64,000 bases of DNA. Source: Aspidapion aeneum (lineage: Eukaryota; Arthropoda; Insecta; Coleoptera; Brentidae). This document shows positions 9,985 to 21,121 of this stretch, in pieces. Under the pieces are notes generated by a model that saw only the letters and a program-made list of their open reading frames with translations, made no database searches and was not told where the DNA came from. The stretch covers positions 77,040,789 through 77,104,788 of the forward strand of contig OY755039.1 in assembly GCA_963576565.1 (NCBI GenBank), given 5' to 3'. Numbering within the stretch: the stretch's first letter is position 1; each line of letters begins with the position of its first letter. The position numbers were made by a program, and so were the translations under genes.

Positions 9985-10445
9985 GATGAAGGCCAGTATT
10001 ATTAATTTCGTCTTGTTGAAGTTTATACTTCTGCCGTGTGGTCTTAAGCACACGCAATTATTTTTTTGTGATAACGCGGAAAATGTGTTATTTTGGTGTA
10101 TTTTGACCTACCTTAGCAATATCGTCGTGATGTCTGTTTGTGTGTGTGTGTGTGTCTGTTCGTAACACGATAGCTCCTAAAGCGCTATACCGATTTTCAT
10201 AAAATTTTCAGGTATCAAATCCATTAATGCTAATGACGGTTTTTTGACAATGATAAAATACAAAAATACTTTTCAACGGAGCATATGAACAATAAGCAGT
10301 TTTCGGAATATACTAGAAAGAAAACTTCGTAGGAGCTTTAGTTTCTGAGATATTTACAAAACACTGTTTTCAAGGCTAATATATCATGGAGTTCACTTGA
10401 AATGTGCTAATAGACTAGCTAGGAAGGTATCAGATCCGTCATGTA
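9985..10445 (+). repeat. Family-b repeat, copy 2
   Basis: Opposite orientation to copy 1. It has GATAACGC, a (GT)n tract at 10134-10157, CGTAACACGATAGCTCCTAAAGC, an ACCGATTTTCATAAAATTTTC block, and an end near GGTATCAGATCCGTCATG. A further segment at 10500-10590 (CCCTTGCACTTTAGCC..., GGGAAATACTGAAAGTTCC) resembles 56180-56250. Confidence 0.7.
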
Positions 10446-11119
10446 TTCAACTATTTAAATCAATACCATTCTTGCTCATATCTTGCAGGATACTTGGAAA
10501 ACATCCCCCTTGCACTTTAGCCTCCCTTCCCAGGCTGTCCACACGGGAAATACTGAAAGTTCCTCGAGTCAAATTGACGATTAAGTATTTTCCCAGTAAA
10601 AGTCAACATGTTATGTTTAATTTTTGTATATTATCACAATGAGACACCGAAGATAAAATTAGCAGTCACCACTCGGTGCAAATCGTATCTTTTTTATTTA
10701 AATATTGTATTCTGTACATAAAATAAATATTAAAATATATTTTTTAAATGGCGCCAGACAGTTTGTTTTCAGGGCAAAGTATGAGGGATCGGGACAATTG
10801 GCCGCCGCCGATTCGCCGCTAGAACAACTCGTCTTTGATATATCTTACCGCCGCCCTGGTTTAAATTGACAATTTTGTTTATATCATTAAGTTAACATTA
10901 TTTTTTGAAATAATTTTAAAATATAATTTTTTAAAATTTTTTTAAAAATAGTTTTTTCAAAAACTACTTTTTGAAACAGCATTATTTTGGTGAGAACATT
11001 TTTTCTTTTTTGATAAATATTGGTGTCTGGACCGGTTGGGATATGTTTGCGATCAAGTGACCAAGGATAGGTTTCACAACGATTTTGATATACCATAAGA
11101 AGGACAGGGGAGCTATGAT
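10446..11119. other. Mostly unrecognised spacer
   Basis: It contains the repeat tail noted under family-b copy 2, then AT-rich sequence. No coding frame is supported. Confidence 0.4.
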
Positions 11120-11305
11120 ATCATAAATTGATCCATGATGGATCGGATACCTTCCTAGCACATTTGCACACTCCAAGTAAACTCCATGCTATAACAACCT
11201 TGACAACAGTGTTTTGTAAATATCGCCGAAATGAAAGCCCCTACGAAGTTTTTGGTTATAACACAAATTTTTGAGGAAACTGTGCGCTACTATATTTCGA
11301 AAACT
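11120..11305 (-). repeat. Family-b repeat fragment, copy 3
   Basis: ATCCATGATGGATCGGATAC..., CACACTCCAAGTAAACTCCATG and GTTTTTGGTTATAACACAAAT match copy 1 at 7190-7350. The microsatellite half is missing. Confidence 0.65.
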
Positions 11306-11309
11306 TAAA

Positions 11310-12501
11310 TTAAGAACCTAAGAACCTTTCATTTTGAAATTTGTATTGGAGAACTTGGCTTTACTTTTATCTCAATTCTTTTTACGGAATGCCATTTTCG
11401 CGTACTTGGCTTTTTTTTACATGAAATGTTTTTGTTATGATTTCACTTCTTTTTTAAAGGAATTGGATAATATTTAATTTTTAAAGTAGTAAAATATGCG
11501 GAATATTGTTCAAAACTTTTGCAATGCCTTACTTAAATTTTTGAGGTTTTTTAATTTTTTTCCATGATTTTATCACAGTTCCTATCAGCCTTCCAAAGCT
11601 TAGCTCTCTTGCGTTTCTGAAAGTGCACAGTGTTACTTTTACAGAACTTTACATGTATAAGGGAGGAAAATAAATTAAAATTGTCGTGCTTTTAAATTTT
11701 GTCCTATAGTTTTATCATAGTTCCTATCACTCCTCCCATGCTCAGCTCTCTAGCGTTTGTGGAAGTGGGTGATGTTACTTTTACATAACTTTACATGTAT
11801 AGGGGAGGAGAGTAAATGAAAATATTGAGCTTATTAAATTTTTCCCATGGTTTCATCATAATTTCTATCAGCATTCCAATGCTCAGCTCTCTAGCGTTTC
11901 TGGAAGTGGGCAATGTTACTTTTATATAAATTTACATTTATAGGAGAGGGAAGTAAATTAAAATGTTAGTGTTTTTAAATTTTTTTCATATAGTTTTATT
12001 ATAGTGTCTTTCAGTCTTAAAAAGTTCAGCTCTCTAGCGTTTCTGGAAGTGGGCAGTGTTACTTTCACATAACTTTACATTTATAGGGGAGGGAAGTAAG
12101 TTAAAATTTCGGGATGTTTTAATTTTTTTCTATAGCTTTATCATAGTTACTATCGGTCTTCCAAAGCTCAGCTGCTTAGTGTGTCTGGAAGTGGGCAATG
12201 TTACTTTTACTTAACTTTACATTTATAGGGGAGGGAAGTAAATTAGAATTTTGGGGTGTTTTAATTTTTTCCTATAGTTTTATCATCGATTTTGAAATTT
12301 CGTAACTACTTTACTACTTTATGGAATACCATGAAACTTGGAGGGGTTGTTAGCTCCATGAAGATCTACGACTGTGCAAAGTTTGAAATTCGTAGCTCAT
12401 TCCGAAGTAGAGTTTTAGATAGGTCAAATATCGGCTGAAATGTTTCAAGAAAAGATGGTTACGGCGCGCGAACTTGGCGAGGCACTACCGTGCCCTCAGA
12501 T
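11310..12501 (+). repeat. Family-c tandem-monomer element, copy 1
   Basis: The head (AACCTTTCATTTTGAAATTT..., GAACTTGGCTTTACTTTTA) is followed by about five ~143 bp monomers. Each monomer has TTTTATCATAGTTCCTATCA, CAAAGCTCAGCTCTCTAGCG, GGAAGTGGGCAATGTTACTT and TATAGGGGAGGGAAGTAAAT. The tail reads GAAATTTCGTAACTACTTTAC..., GCGAACTTGGCGAGGCAC and GTGCCCTCAGAT. This copy lacks the (GAGT)n tract present in other copies. Confidence 0.8.
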
Positions 12502-13110
12502 ATGTGAAGTTTTATGGAGTTTGAAAAAAATATTAGTGCACTGCATAATTTAACCAAACTACGCCTTTTATTTCTCAACTTATCAAATTTTTAAATTGAA
12601 AAATGCCCCACGTCAAATTGTTGGAATCACAATTGAGTAATTAAGGCCATTAGTATAGGGGCTACTAATTAAAAATTTTGCAATTTTTATTTACCTAATA
12701 CGCTGGATATGGAAGTACCTTGTATCCCTGGACAGAAAACGGCTGCAAAAATTAAAGCACAAAATATTTTCATTGTTTTTTATTTTTAAGAACCGCCTTA
12801 TCTTTGTCAAAATTCTGACTGGTCAAATACCTTTTTTTGTAAAAATGTTAATTTGCAGTTTACATGGCTGACTTTAATTTTTATTGTGTGTATTGTTTAA
12901 GCAAATCTTAAAATAAATATCATATTTGCACGTTTCTTAGTTTTGCGTCTACTAATGTTATTATTATATAGTAGGTTATACCTACAGGGCGATTCATTTA
13001 ATGTCAATTACACAGCTCTACAAAAAAAAACTCGCGCCAGTAGGCACCTACAACCATTCAGAAGATCTAATCGTTCTAGTCGTTAAGGTAGCTTTATTTT
13101 TATTAAAAAT
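12502..13110. other. No feature recognised
   Basis: AT-rich sequence without supported frames or repeats. Confidence 0.4.
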
Positions 13111-13253
13111 ATTTTAGCTCACACTACTACTATACTATAGTAGTGTGAGCTATAGTGATCCTAATTTTTTCGAGAAAAAAAAAGTTGCTCCGATTTAAAA
13201 ATTTTTTATATATCTTTGCGTTTCAGATGATTTTGAAACTTTTTTGTTGCGCA

Positions 13254-13295
<42 letters not shown>

Positions 13296-13855
13296 ATGTC
13301 TGTCTGTCTGTAACGACCAACGCGCATAATTCAAAAACCGCTTGTCCGATTTTAATGAAATTTGGTACCTTGGCTGAATCTTGCGTCGAGATGGTCCCAT
13401 TTAAAAATGAACAAAATCCACCGAGCACAAGCCAAATAAGAGGGTGGGGGTAGATTTCAAAAATTAGAGTTTATGTGAAAATATGGCCTGTGTGATATCT
13501 AACGAAAGGTAATTTAGTCTGGAGTTAAACAAAATTAATTTTAGTTTAAAAAAAAGGGTGGGGGTAGATTAAAAAAATTAGAGATTAAGTGAAAATATGG
13601 CGTGTGTGATATCAAACGAAAGGTAATTGGGTCTGGAGTTAAACAAAATATATTTTAGTTTTTTTAACAAAGGGTGGGGGTAGATTTCAAAAATTAGAGT
13701 TTAACTTACAACATGGCTTGTGTGGTATCAAACGATAGGTAATTGAGTTTGGAGTTGAATAAAATATATTTAATTTTTTAGTTATATTAGCTCATCCGTA
13801 CTCTACATCTATAGAACCTAGTGTGAGCTTAGGTGCCTATATATTGGCAGAGTAT
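13111..13855 (-). repeat. Family-a repeat, copy C
   Basis: Same orientation as copy B. Terminal hairpin 13116-13150, (GTCT)n with one GTAT at 13255-13310, the conserved CGCATAATTCAAAAACCGC segment, three ~119 bp monomers, a second hairpin, and the GGCAGAGTA end. Confidence 0.75.
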
Positions 13856-14209
13856 TTTTTTATTAATTTGTAAAATCTACCTTACTTTAGCTGCTGTTAT
13901 TTTTGAGATGTGTATATATAATTTCCTTTTTTCAAAAATTTACTTTAATGATATGACAAATTTTGTTGAAAATCTAATTCAGAATCTAAATTTGAAAACC
14001 GCTTGTTTTTATCTCGAAAACTATGACTGTCGAAATATGACGTTATGAAAAATATGTTTGAAAATATAATTCCTAATCCAATTTTGAAAACCTCATTTTG
14101 CTAGCTGCCTGCCCCTTTTTCGAATAATGATTATTTAAAAAATTTTAAAATTACAACCGAGTTCAAAATTTAGTGACCTTCTTATACAAGATACCGCAAA
14201 ATCTTCATC
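13856..14209. other. No feature recognised
   Basis: AT-rich. The 71-codon plus frame here has no recognisable motif and I do not call it a gene. Confidence 0.4.
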
Positions 14210-14345
14210 CATCCATGGCGGATCTGTTACCTTCCTAGCCCACAGTTTTCTCTGAATATCTCGGAAACGAAAGCTCCTATAAATCTCCAAATTATTTCAA
14301 AAAATATGTTCTACTATATTCCGAAAACCGCATATGAACCCAAAT
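14210..14345 (-). repeat. Family-b repeat fragment, copy 4
   Basis: ATCCATGGCGGATCTGTTAC, CGGAAACGAAAGCTCCTATA and TACTATATTCCGAAAACCG match copy 1. Confidence 0.6.
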
Positions 14346-14533
14346 ACGTTAAAGCATAAATACATGGTCATGGTGGCTTTGAAAACAATTGCAAATTTAA
14401 ATTCGCGGACGCGAATTTTCAAGTGCGCATGCGTGTGTTTTGTCATACAGCTGTTCTGTTAGTAGAGGATATATTGATATTTTGTGGCGTTCTGCCTTTG
14501 TCGTGTAAAATTATGTTTTTTTTTCTGTGAAAA

Positions 14534-14610
14534 ATGGGAAATAATTACCTTAAAACATGTGCGGTTTGTGGAAAAATCTCCGGGAGAAATAAGGGAGTGC
14601 CATTTGATAG
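14534..14610 (+). CDS. Possible THAP-domain first exon
   Basis: An ATG at 14534 opens a 25-codon frame reading MGNNYLKTCAVCGKISG and then RNKGVPFDR. It ends at AG|GTAACA (donor at 14611). A CxxC pair followed about a dozen residues later by a V-P-F-x-R turn is how many THAP domains begin. The C-x2-H half would lie in the next exon, which I could not find. TGCGCATGCG-type motifs (resembling NRF1 sites) stand at 14424-14433 and, inverted, at 14871-14880, so the exon may belong to a promoter-bearing transposon fragment or to an unseen host gene. No clean terminal repeats were found. Treat as a candidate only. Confidence 0.4.
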
Positions 14611-14889
14611 GTAACAACTTGTATTTTTCTTTATAATTTGTTAATAGAGTTAAGAGTGGTTTATAGATCTCATTAAACACTCTTCATAGGGTTTACAGTA
14701 AATATGCACAATTGGTTTTAAAAAAAGTACAATTTTAATCCACAATTGGATAAATTTTCCCTTAATCAACTAGTTTTTAGAAAAAAATAATAGACATAAC
14801 CCTAAATATTTAACAATTGTCAAAAAATGTAGTGGCGTAACGGACTATGTTCCAAAACCATCAAACCTGACGCATGCGCAGTAACCGAA

Positions 14890-15451
14890 ATCCTGTCTAC
14901 CCGAAAAAGGAACATTAAGAATTAAATAGAAGATTGTTATTATTTGTAAAAAGCTTTTTTGCTTTTATTATTTAAAGCAATCCACGTTTTGTACTGAATT
15001 TAAGGGGTAAGTTCGGAATGTATTACGAAGGAAGAGGGCTCCTAAATTAAGCATTTAGGAGGAGAGGAGAAATAAATAAAAAAGTAATTGTCAACTATTT
15101 TTTTTTATTTTGCAAGTAGGAAATTTATAATTAAGTTATTTTTTTGTTGTAATTAATTACACAGTTTTCTAAGTACATTCCTGTAAATTCATTTGTAATG
15201 TAATAGTTACTTTTCAAAGTATTGTTTTCTAACTCTGGTTGAGAATAAATCGATACACATAAAGACCAAGAAATTTGTCATTCATAACATTTTTGCCATG
15301 TTAGAAAGCTCTACCTGTACACTTAATTACGGATTTTCAGTATTGATTATTAGCCATATAGTTTAAGTGATATCTAAGAGATGGCTCTACAGCAATTAAA
15401 ATCAAGGGGTTTTAAGGATTTTATGCATCGCCGTCTTTGACCTACTCAGCC
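14890..15451. other. No feature recognised
   Basis: AT-rich sequence. No coding frame is supported. Confidence 0.4.
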
Positions 15452-15460
15452 GGTAAGAGT

Positions 15461-17160
15461 CAACGATTATAAACACAAAGGATTGCCTATTAGCTCGAAT
15501 CTTTCAGCGGTAGGCGGCGCCTTGCTTACGTCCCTAGTGGACCTATTCTCAGCGCGCTCCATTTAATACACATTGCAATCGTGAGTTTTTCTCGCTTTTA
15601 TCTTGCTTATTTGCAAACAATTTTTTTGTTCGTGTTAGTAAATATCATTAATAATTTCATTCATTCAAAACAAATGATTTGATAAATCAAGAGTTTGCTC
15701 TGAGAGCTGAATTTTCCTACCAGACGATATGTTGGAGTTTCTTTTTTAAATAGTTGAAAGTTTTAGAATAGAAGTAGGATTTTTTCTACAAGTTTAATCA
15801 ATTTAAATCATTAGAACAAAAAGGTATTTATTTGATATTACAGATCTAAAATTGCAATATTTACTATATTATTATGTCAAAAACCAGTCAGTTTTTGGAG
15901 AAAACAGCCGAATAAGATGTGTTTTTCAACGTCTTATGCTTTAAATCAATAGATTTTCATAAGTTTTTTTTTTCAAATGATTTACATTGTGTGTGTTATG
16001 AGTTATTTTTATCCCACCCAGCGCCCGTTTTCACTCTTTCTCCTGTAACATGTTTCTGAAAACTTCTATAAAGAGTCTAAAAATAATTTAAAAAAAAACT
16101 GAATCTAAACTTGAAGAAACTGTCTACAAAATAAACTTTCCAATAATCAGTTTAATAAAAGAAGTACGTTTGCGGCATAATTACCAATTTTCTTCAATGT
16201 GATTAATTTAATGAGCAAGGAGTTTCCAAAAATCCAAAAAAATTAAAAGTTTATATAAATATAATAATATAAAAGTATATATATGTATATTTCTACACTG
16301 AAAGAGGGAACACAAAGCTTTTATTTCAACAATAAATTAATGTGCTTTCTTTATATCAATTCACTTCATTCACATTTCTAAAGGTTTATCATAACAAAAA
16401 CATTTCTTGTAAAAAAAAGTCAAGTACGCAAAAGTGGTATTACGTAAAAAGAATTGAGATAAAAGTAAAGCCAAGTTCTACAATATAAATTTCAAAATGA
16501 ATGGTTCTTATTAGTTTGGAAATGTTTTTAGTTTTGTTTAGTTTTATCATAGTTCCTATTAGTCTGCCATTTCTGGAAGCGGGCAATGTTACTTTTACAT
16601 AACTTTACATGTACAGGGGAGGGGAGTAAATTAGAATTTTGGGGTTTTTTTCCAGGGGTTTGGTCATAATTTCTATCAGTCGGCCAAATTTCAGCTTTGT
16701 AGCATGTCTGGAAGTACAGTAGAATTTTGATGATCTATACATGAGTGAGTGAGTGAGTGAGTGACAATTTCGACGTTTTTTGAAATTTCGTAATTACTTT
16801 AATACTTTTTGGAATTCCATGAAACTTGGAGGGACTGTTTACTCCAAGGAGATCTACTACTGTGCAAAGTTTGAGATTCGTAGCTCACCCAGAAGTAGAG
16901 TTTTAGATAGGTCAAATATCGGCTGAAATGTTTCAAGAAAAAATGGTACGGCGCGTGAACTTGGCGAGGCACTGCCGTGTCCTCAGATTTACCTCCCAAA
17001 TAGTCAACCTTACCGTCAAATTAATGAAAAAACGCAAAAAAACGGAGGTAAAAACGTCAAAAACACCTTAAAATCACACGACCTCTCAATACAAACAAAG
17101 GAACTGGTCCGCTGGTGACGTAAGCAGGCAGTCTGCAATCCTGTGTGTTTATAATCGTTG
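15461..17160. mobile_element. MULE-like element with 9 bp target duplication
   Basis: GGTAAGAGT occurs at 15452-15460 and again at 17161-17169. The ends CAACGATTATAAACACA and its exact complement are inverted, and similarity continues with gaps through AGGATTGC and TTGCTTACGTC...GGACC for about 90 bp. Nine-base duplications are characteristic of Mutator-like elements. No transposase frame survives, and a family-c fragment (16396-16989) is nested inside. Confidence 0.7.
16396..16989 (+). repeat. Family-c element, copy 2 (rearranged)
   Basis: The head module is inverted (16420-16520, AGTACGCAAAAGTGG..., AAGCCAAGTTCTACAAT). It is joined to one monomer, then (GAGT)n at 16743-16765, and the tail with GCGTGAACTTGGCGAGGCAC ending in GTCCTCAGAT. 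It lies within the MULE-like element. Confidence 0.7.
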
Positions 17161-17169
17161 GGTAAGAGT

Positions 17170-17447
17170 AACGTCAAGATCGCGAAAAGAAAACCATTTG
17201 CTTAAATAGCTATCTTGACAACAGCGCTAAACTATTTATCTCTCTTAGTGCAATTTATTTAAATAGCGATTTTACTTCAGTTCACATATTTTTCAATGAC
17301 CAAACGATCGTTGACGAACCCTGTATACTGATCACTTGATTTAGATGAGCTATTTGTTGGTTGGGACACAGTGTATTATAGAATTTCATGGTGTACCCAA
17401 TTTTGACATTTGCCCGTAGCTGTCAATAGTTGTAGGACTGCCCTGTT
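17170..17447. other. No feature recognised
   Basis: Short spacer between the MULE-like element and the foldback. Confidence 0.4.
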
Positions 17448-19380
17448 CACAGTGTGCCTGAATGAAGTATAGGTTACATAAAAATGGTTCCAAAAACTAA
17501 TTGCACATTTTGAATATGGGCTCTTTCCTGACTTCAGAGCCATATTCATATAAATCCTAGCTGATCCTTCTCTCGAAATTTTTGACATTTTTCTAGTTAG
17601 CCTAGGCGCTGGCTCCTGTCACATGTGACCTAATATGTGCGCTCAGCTTGACTGCGGGGCATTGTTAAGCACCCATAGGAGTATAAAAAAAGTTTGGTCA
17701 CATGGTCGAACTCATGGTCGTTTGGCCGCCATGTTTGAAAATGGGCGCCAAATTGATAGATTTTTTGTTTAAGCGTATCTCCCTACCCAGTGGTCTGATT
17801 TTGATTTGTTAAAGCCTGTTTAACTTATTTTTTAAAGACAAACAAATTTTGCCATTACATATTTTTTGATAAATATAGTAGTTCTTAAGATATACCGAGA
17901 TTATTAGTATTTCCGCTCGCAAAATAATTAAAATAATACCCATGCTCATTTTATTGTAGCTACAATATTATTGACATTTGTTTTTTTTTGTTACATAAAA
18001 GGCTTTAAACCTTTCACAGAAGAGGATATTGACTTTATGTTTTTAAAGTTCGATGGATGGTACCCCTAAAGACTGCCTTGAAACAGGTGGTTTATAAAAC
18101 TGTTTATAAGATTATAGAATAAATGAATTTGCAGCGAAACGATGCCTTCTAGCGAAAAACCATAAAATTAATTTTTTGTAGCACTTTTAATTCCGCTTCT
18201 TTTGATGTATCACTTAGCCTCCTAGCTTTGATAGTTAGCTGGACAAGCCAGATAAAATATACAATTTTGTAAAAATTTCATGTTTTCGCTCCAAAATCAA
18301 TTTTTTTCTTAAAAATTGTAAAAGATATGACAATGATCAGAAGAAGCGGAATTAAAAGTACTATAAAAAATTATTCTTAACGTTTTTCGCTAGGATGCAT
18401 CGTTTCGCTGCAAATTCACTTTTTCTATAATCTTGTGAACGGTTTTAGAAACCACCCTCTTTAAGGGGTACCATAAATCGAATTTTAAAAACATAAAGTC
18501 AATATCCTCTTCTGTGGAAAGTTTAAAGCCTTTCTATGCAAGGGCGGATCCAGAGGTGCTTCTCGGGGGGGGGGGGGCACTTTAGGTGACATTCTCTGTT
18601 GGTAGAAAACGGTATATATTTTTTTAAGCAGCATTTTATTGAATTAGTCAGTGGTTGTAATTTCGATGATAATAACAATAGACACTTTCATGCGCCGCAG
18701 GCAAAAATTTTGAATTTTCATTAGCAAAAACATTACTTTTTACTCATTTTTTGTATATTCAAAAAATTCTCGGGGGGGGGGGCCAAGTGCCCCCAGTGCT
18801 CCCCCCTGGATCCGCCACTGTTTCTATGTAACAAAAAAAACAAATGTTAATAATATTGAAGCTACAATAAAACGAGCATGGGTATTATTTTAATTCTTTT
18901 GCGAGCGGAAATACTAATAACTTGGTATATCTCAAGAACTACTTGATTTATCAAAAAAATATGTAATGACAAAATTTGTCTTTAAAAAAGGAGTATAACA
19001 AGCTTTAAAAAATTAAAATCGGACGACTAAGTAGGGAGATACGCTTAAACAAAAAAATCTATCAATTTGGCGGCGATTTTCAAAGATGGCAGCCAAACGA
19101 CCATGAGTTCGACCACGTGACCAAACTTTTTTTATACTCCTATGGGTGCTTAATAATGCCCCGCAGTCAAGCTAAGCGCACATATTAGGTCACACTTGAC
19201 AGGAGCCAGCGCCTAGGCTAACTAGAAAAATGGCAAAAAATTGATAAAATTTCGAGAAGGGGATCAGCTAGGATTTACATGAATATGGTTCTGAACTCAG
19301 GAAAGAGTCCATATTCAAAATGTGCAATTAGTTTTTGGAACCATTTTTATGTAACCTATACTTCATTCAGGCACACTGTG
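17448..19380. mobile_element. Long-arm foldback element
   Basis: CACAGTGTGCCTGAATGAAG at 17448 is inverted at 19361-19380 with one base difference. Complementarity then extends for about 760 bp per arm (17448-18210 against 18335-19380 minus the inserted hAT), with scattered differences. The loop is about 125 bp. TGTT precedes (17444-17447) and follows (19381-19384), a possible 4 bp duplication. No coding capacity was recognised; the 70-codon minus frame at 17376-17588 lies in an arm and is not a gene. Confidence 0.75.
18539..18820. mobile_element. Non-autonomous hAT inserted in the foldback right arm
   Basis: TTTCTATG stands at 18531-18538 and 18821-18828. The ends CAAGGGCGGATCCAG and the complement CAGTGGCGGATCCAG form inverted repeats, with long G/C runs just inside (18565-18578 and 18772-18800). 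No ORF. Confidence 0.85.
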
Positions 19381-19384
19381 TGTT

Positions 19385-19874
19385 CCTGACTAAGTATAAT
19401 TGCTTCATGTGAATATGCACATAGTGACGGCAGCCGTTTGTAATATTTTGTATGGATTTGTATAATGTTAAATCGCCCTTGATCCCTGTTTAACAAAAAA
19501 GCTCAGAAAGAACTGACCCCTATTCAAATAAATATTCACTCGATATATGCATACAATGGCCCCTTATGGCACGTAAATGCGTGGATGGTCATTTTACCTA
19601 TTCTTTAGTGTTTTTCGAAATTCAATGCAAATACGCGCGCGCGTCCGGTGACCAATTTTGACCTGTGACCCCTGCTATAGTACAGTTTTATCGCTTTTCT
19701 ACAGGGTGAGAATAAAACACTCAACATATTTTTTATTGAATCCGCGAATGGTGTCTCAAAAACAATTTTCATCTAAAATCCAAGTGTCACACATCACATG
19801 ACATTTAAAGACTTGACTGGGAACTTAATTTTGTAAACCACCTTGATATGACCATCTGAAAAGCAAAACCCATA
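19385..19874. other. No feature recognised
   Basis: There is no supported gene. A short CG alternation, CGCGCGCG, lies near 19635. Confidence 0.4.
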
Positions 19875-20122
19875 AAAACTTTATACTTAGCATTCGTTCG
19901 ATCTAAGTTAGAATATGTGTCTGTTTTATGGTCCCCTAGTTATATTTTCCATAATCTCAAAATTTAAAAAATTCAACGGCTGTTTTTGAAATATATTTTT
20001 TTAAAGAGTGAAGTTGTATACCTACATTATAGATGACATTCAAATTTTGGAAAGACTACGATTCCTCGTTCAATTTTTTCTAGACAAAATCAGATTTTTT
20101 TACAAGCTTTTATTTAACTTCA
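19875..20122 (+). pseudogene. Jockey/CR1-type reverse transcriptase C-terminal remnant
   Basis: The plus strand reads KTLYLAFVRSKLEYVSVLWSP at 19875 onward (shown in part), then a stop. It continues as IQRLFLKYI, and later ILERLRFLVQFFLDKIRFFYKLL up to 20112. LY-x-A-x-VRS-x-LEY-xx-VLWSP is the familiar motif after the RT thumb of insect jockey-like and CR1-like non-LTR elements, and the later segment matches their L...R...L.FLYK pattern. In-frame stops and an indel make it a dead fragment. It runs directly into the family-d array. Confidence 0.65.
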
Positions 20123-20978
20123 CCTGTATGTATGTATGTATGTGGGTATGTATGTATGCAAATCTTGTAACTCATTTTTGAAGAACTTGCGAACATCCGA
20201 TTGACTTCAAATTTGGCATAGCGTCTTAGTTCCGATGACAATACAATAATATGGTTTCATCGGGTACCTACCTCCCCCTTAACGTGGGGGGTGGAGAGGG
20301 GGTAAAACTTTAGTATGTCCGATTTCAACCAAAATTGGTATCTGGGGGTTTTTGAGGATGACACTTACGAATTTTTAATCAGATTACAAAAATTCAATAT
20401 GGCGGATTCAAAATGGACGATTTAATATCAAGTTTTTCTGATTACTTTCAACTGACTTCCACGTATACCGTTATAGTTCCAATGACAATCCAATAATGTG
20501 GTTCGGTTCGGTTCGGTTCACTGACTGCCTACCTAACCCCTAAAGTGAAGGGCTGAGAGGGGGTAAAATTTTAGTTTGTCGGATTTCCACCAAAATTGGT
20601 ATCTGGGGGTTTTTGAGGATGAGAATTACGAATTTTTAATCAGATTACAAAAATTCAATATGGCGGATTCAAAATGGACGATTTAATATCAAGTTTTTCT
20701 GATGACTTTCAACTGACTTCCACGTATCCGATTGACCTCAAATTTCGCATACCATTATAATTCCGATGACAATCCAATAATGTGGTATCACTGCCTAGCT
20801 CACCCCTAACGTGGAGGGCGGAGAGGAGGTAAAATTTTAGTTTGTCGGATTTAAACCAAAATTGGTATCTGGGGGTTTTTGAGGATGAGAATTACGAATT
20901 TTTGATCAGATTACAAAAATTTAATATGGCGGATTCAAAATGGACGAGATTTTTTGATTACTTTTAACTGACTTCCAC
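20123..20978 (+). repeat. Family-d tandem array
   Basis: It starts with a (TATG)n tract (20126-20158) and an AACTCATTTTTGAAGAACTTG segment. Three ~261-266 bp monomers follow, each carrying CCGATGACAATCCAATAAT-like, GGAGAGGGGGTAAAATTTTA, ATTGGTATCTGGGGGTTTTT and TATGGCGGATTCAAAATGGA blocks. A (GGTTC)n run at 20503-20519 expands in the second monomer. The next sequence is a Pif1-helicase remnant. Confidence 0.75.
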
Positions 20979-21121
20979 GTAGGTCAAGCTTATGTCGCCT
21001 TGAGCCGTATCAAATCGTTGGACGGCCTTCTTATTGAGACTTAGATATTTCAAAATTGACAGGAAAGACTCCCTGCAATATCGATGCGCTAGCTGAAATG
21101 CATAGACTTAGACAAATCTAA
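20979..21121 (+). pseudogene. Pif1-like helicase C-terminus (Helitron remnant)
   Basis: The plus strand from 20979 reads VGQAYVALSRIKSLDGLLIE. GQ-x-YVALSR-xxx-L-x-GL is motif VI of Pif1-family SF1B helicases, which form the C-terminal domain of Helitron Rep/helicase proteins and also occur in host Pif1. A stop then follows, and a frameshift continues the usual tail as LTGKTPCNIDALAEMHRLRQ (to 21115). Only the last ~45 residues are present, with no upstream helicase motifs because family-d monomers stand there instead. A Helitron origin is more likely than host Pif1, given the repeat context. Confidence 0.65.

Noticed and set aside
13195..13453. Cys/Val/Ser- or Thr/Asp/Arg/Gln-rich short frames here and at 3576-3829, 4415-4642 and 49118-49377
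   Set aside because: Translations of the GTCT/CAGA microsatellite in family-a repeats.
17376..17588. 70-codon minus frame
   Set aside because: It lies across the foldback terminus, and the inverted copy at 19240-19380 does not preserve the frame.
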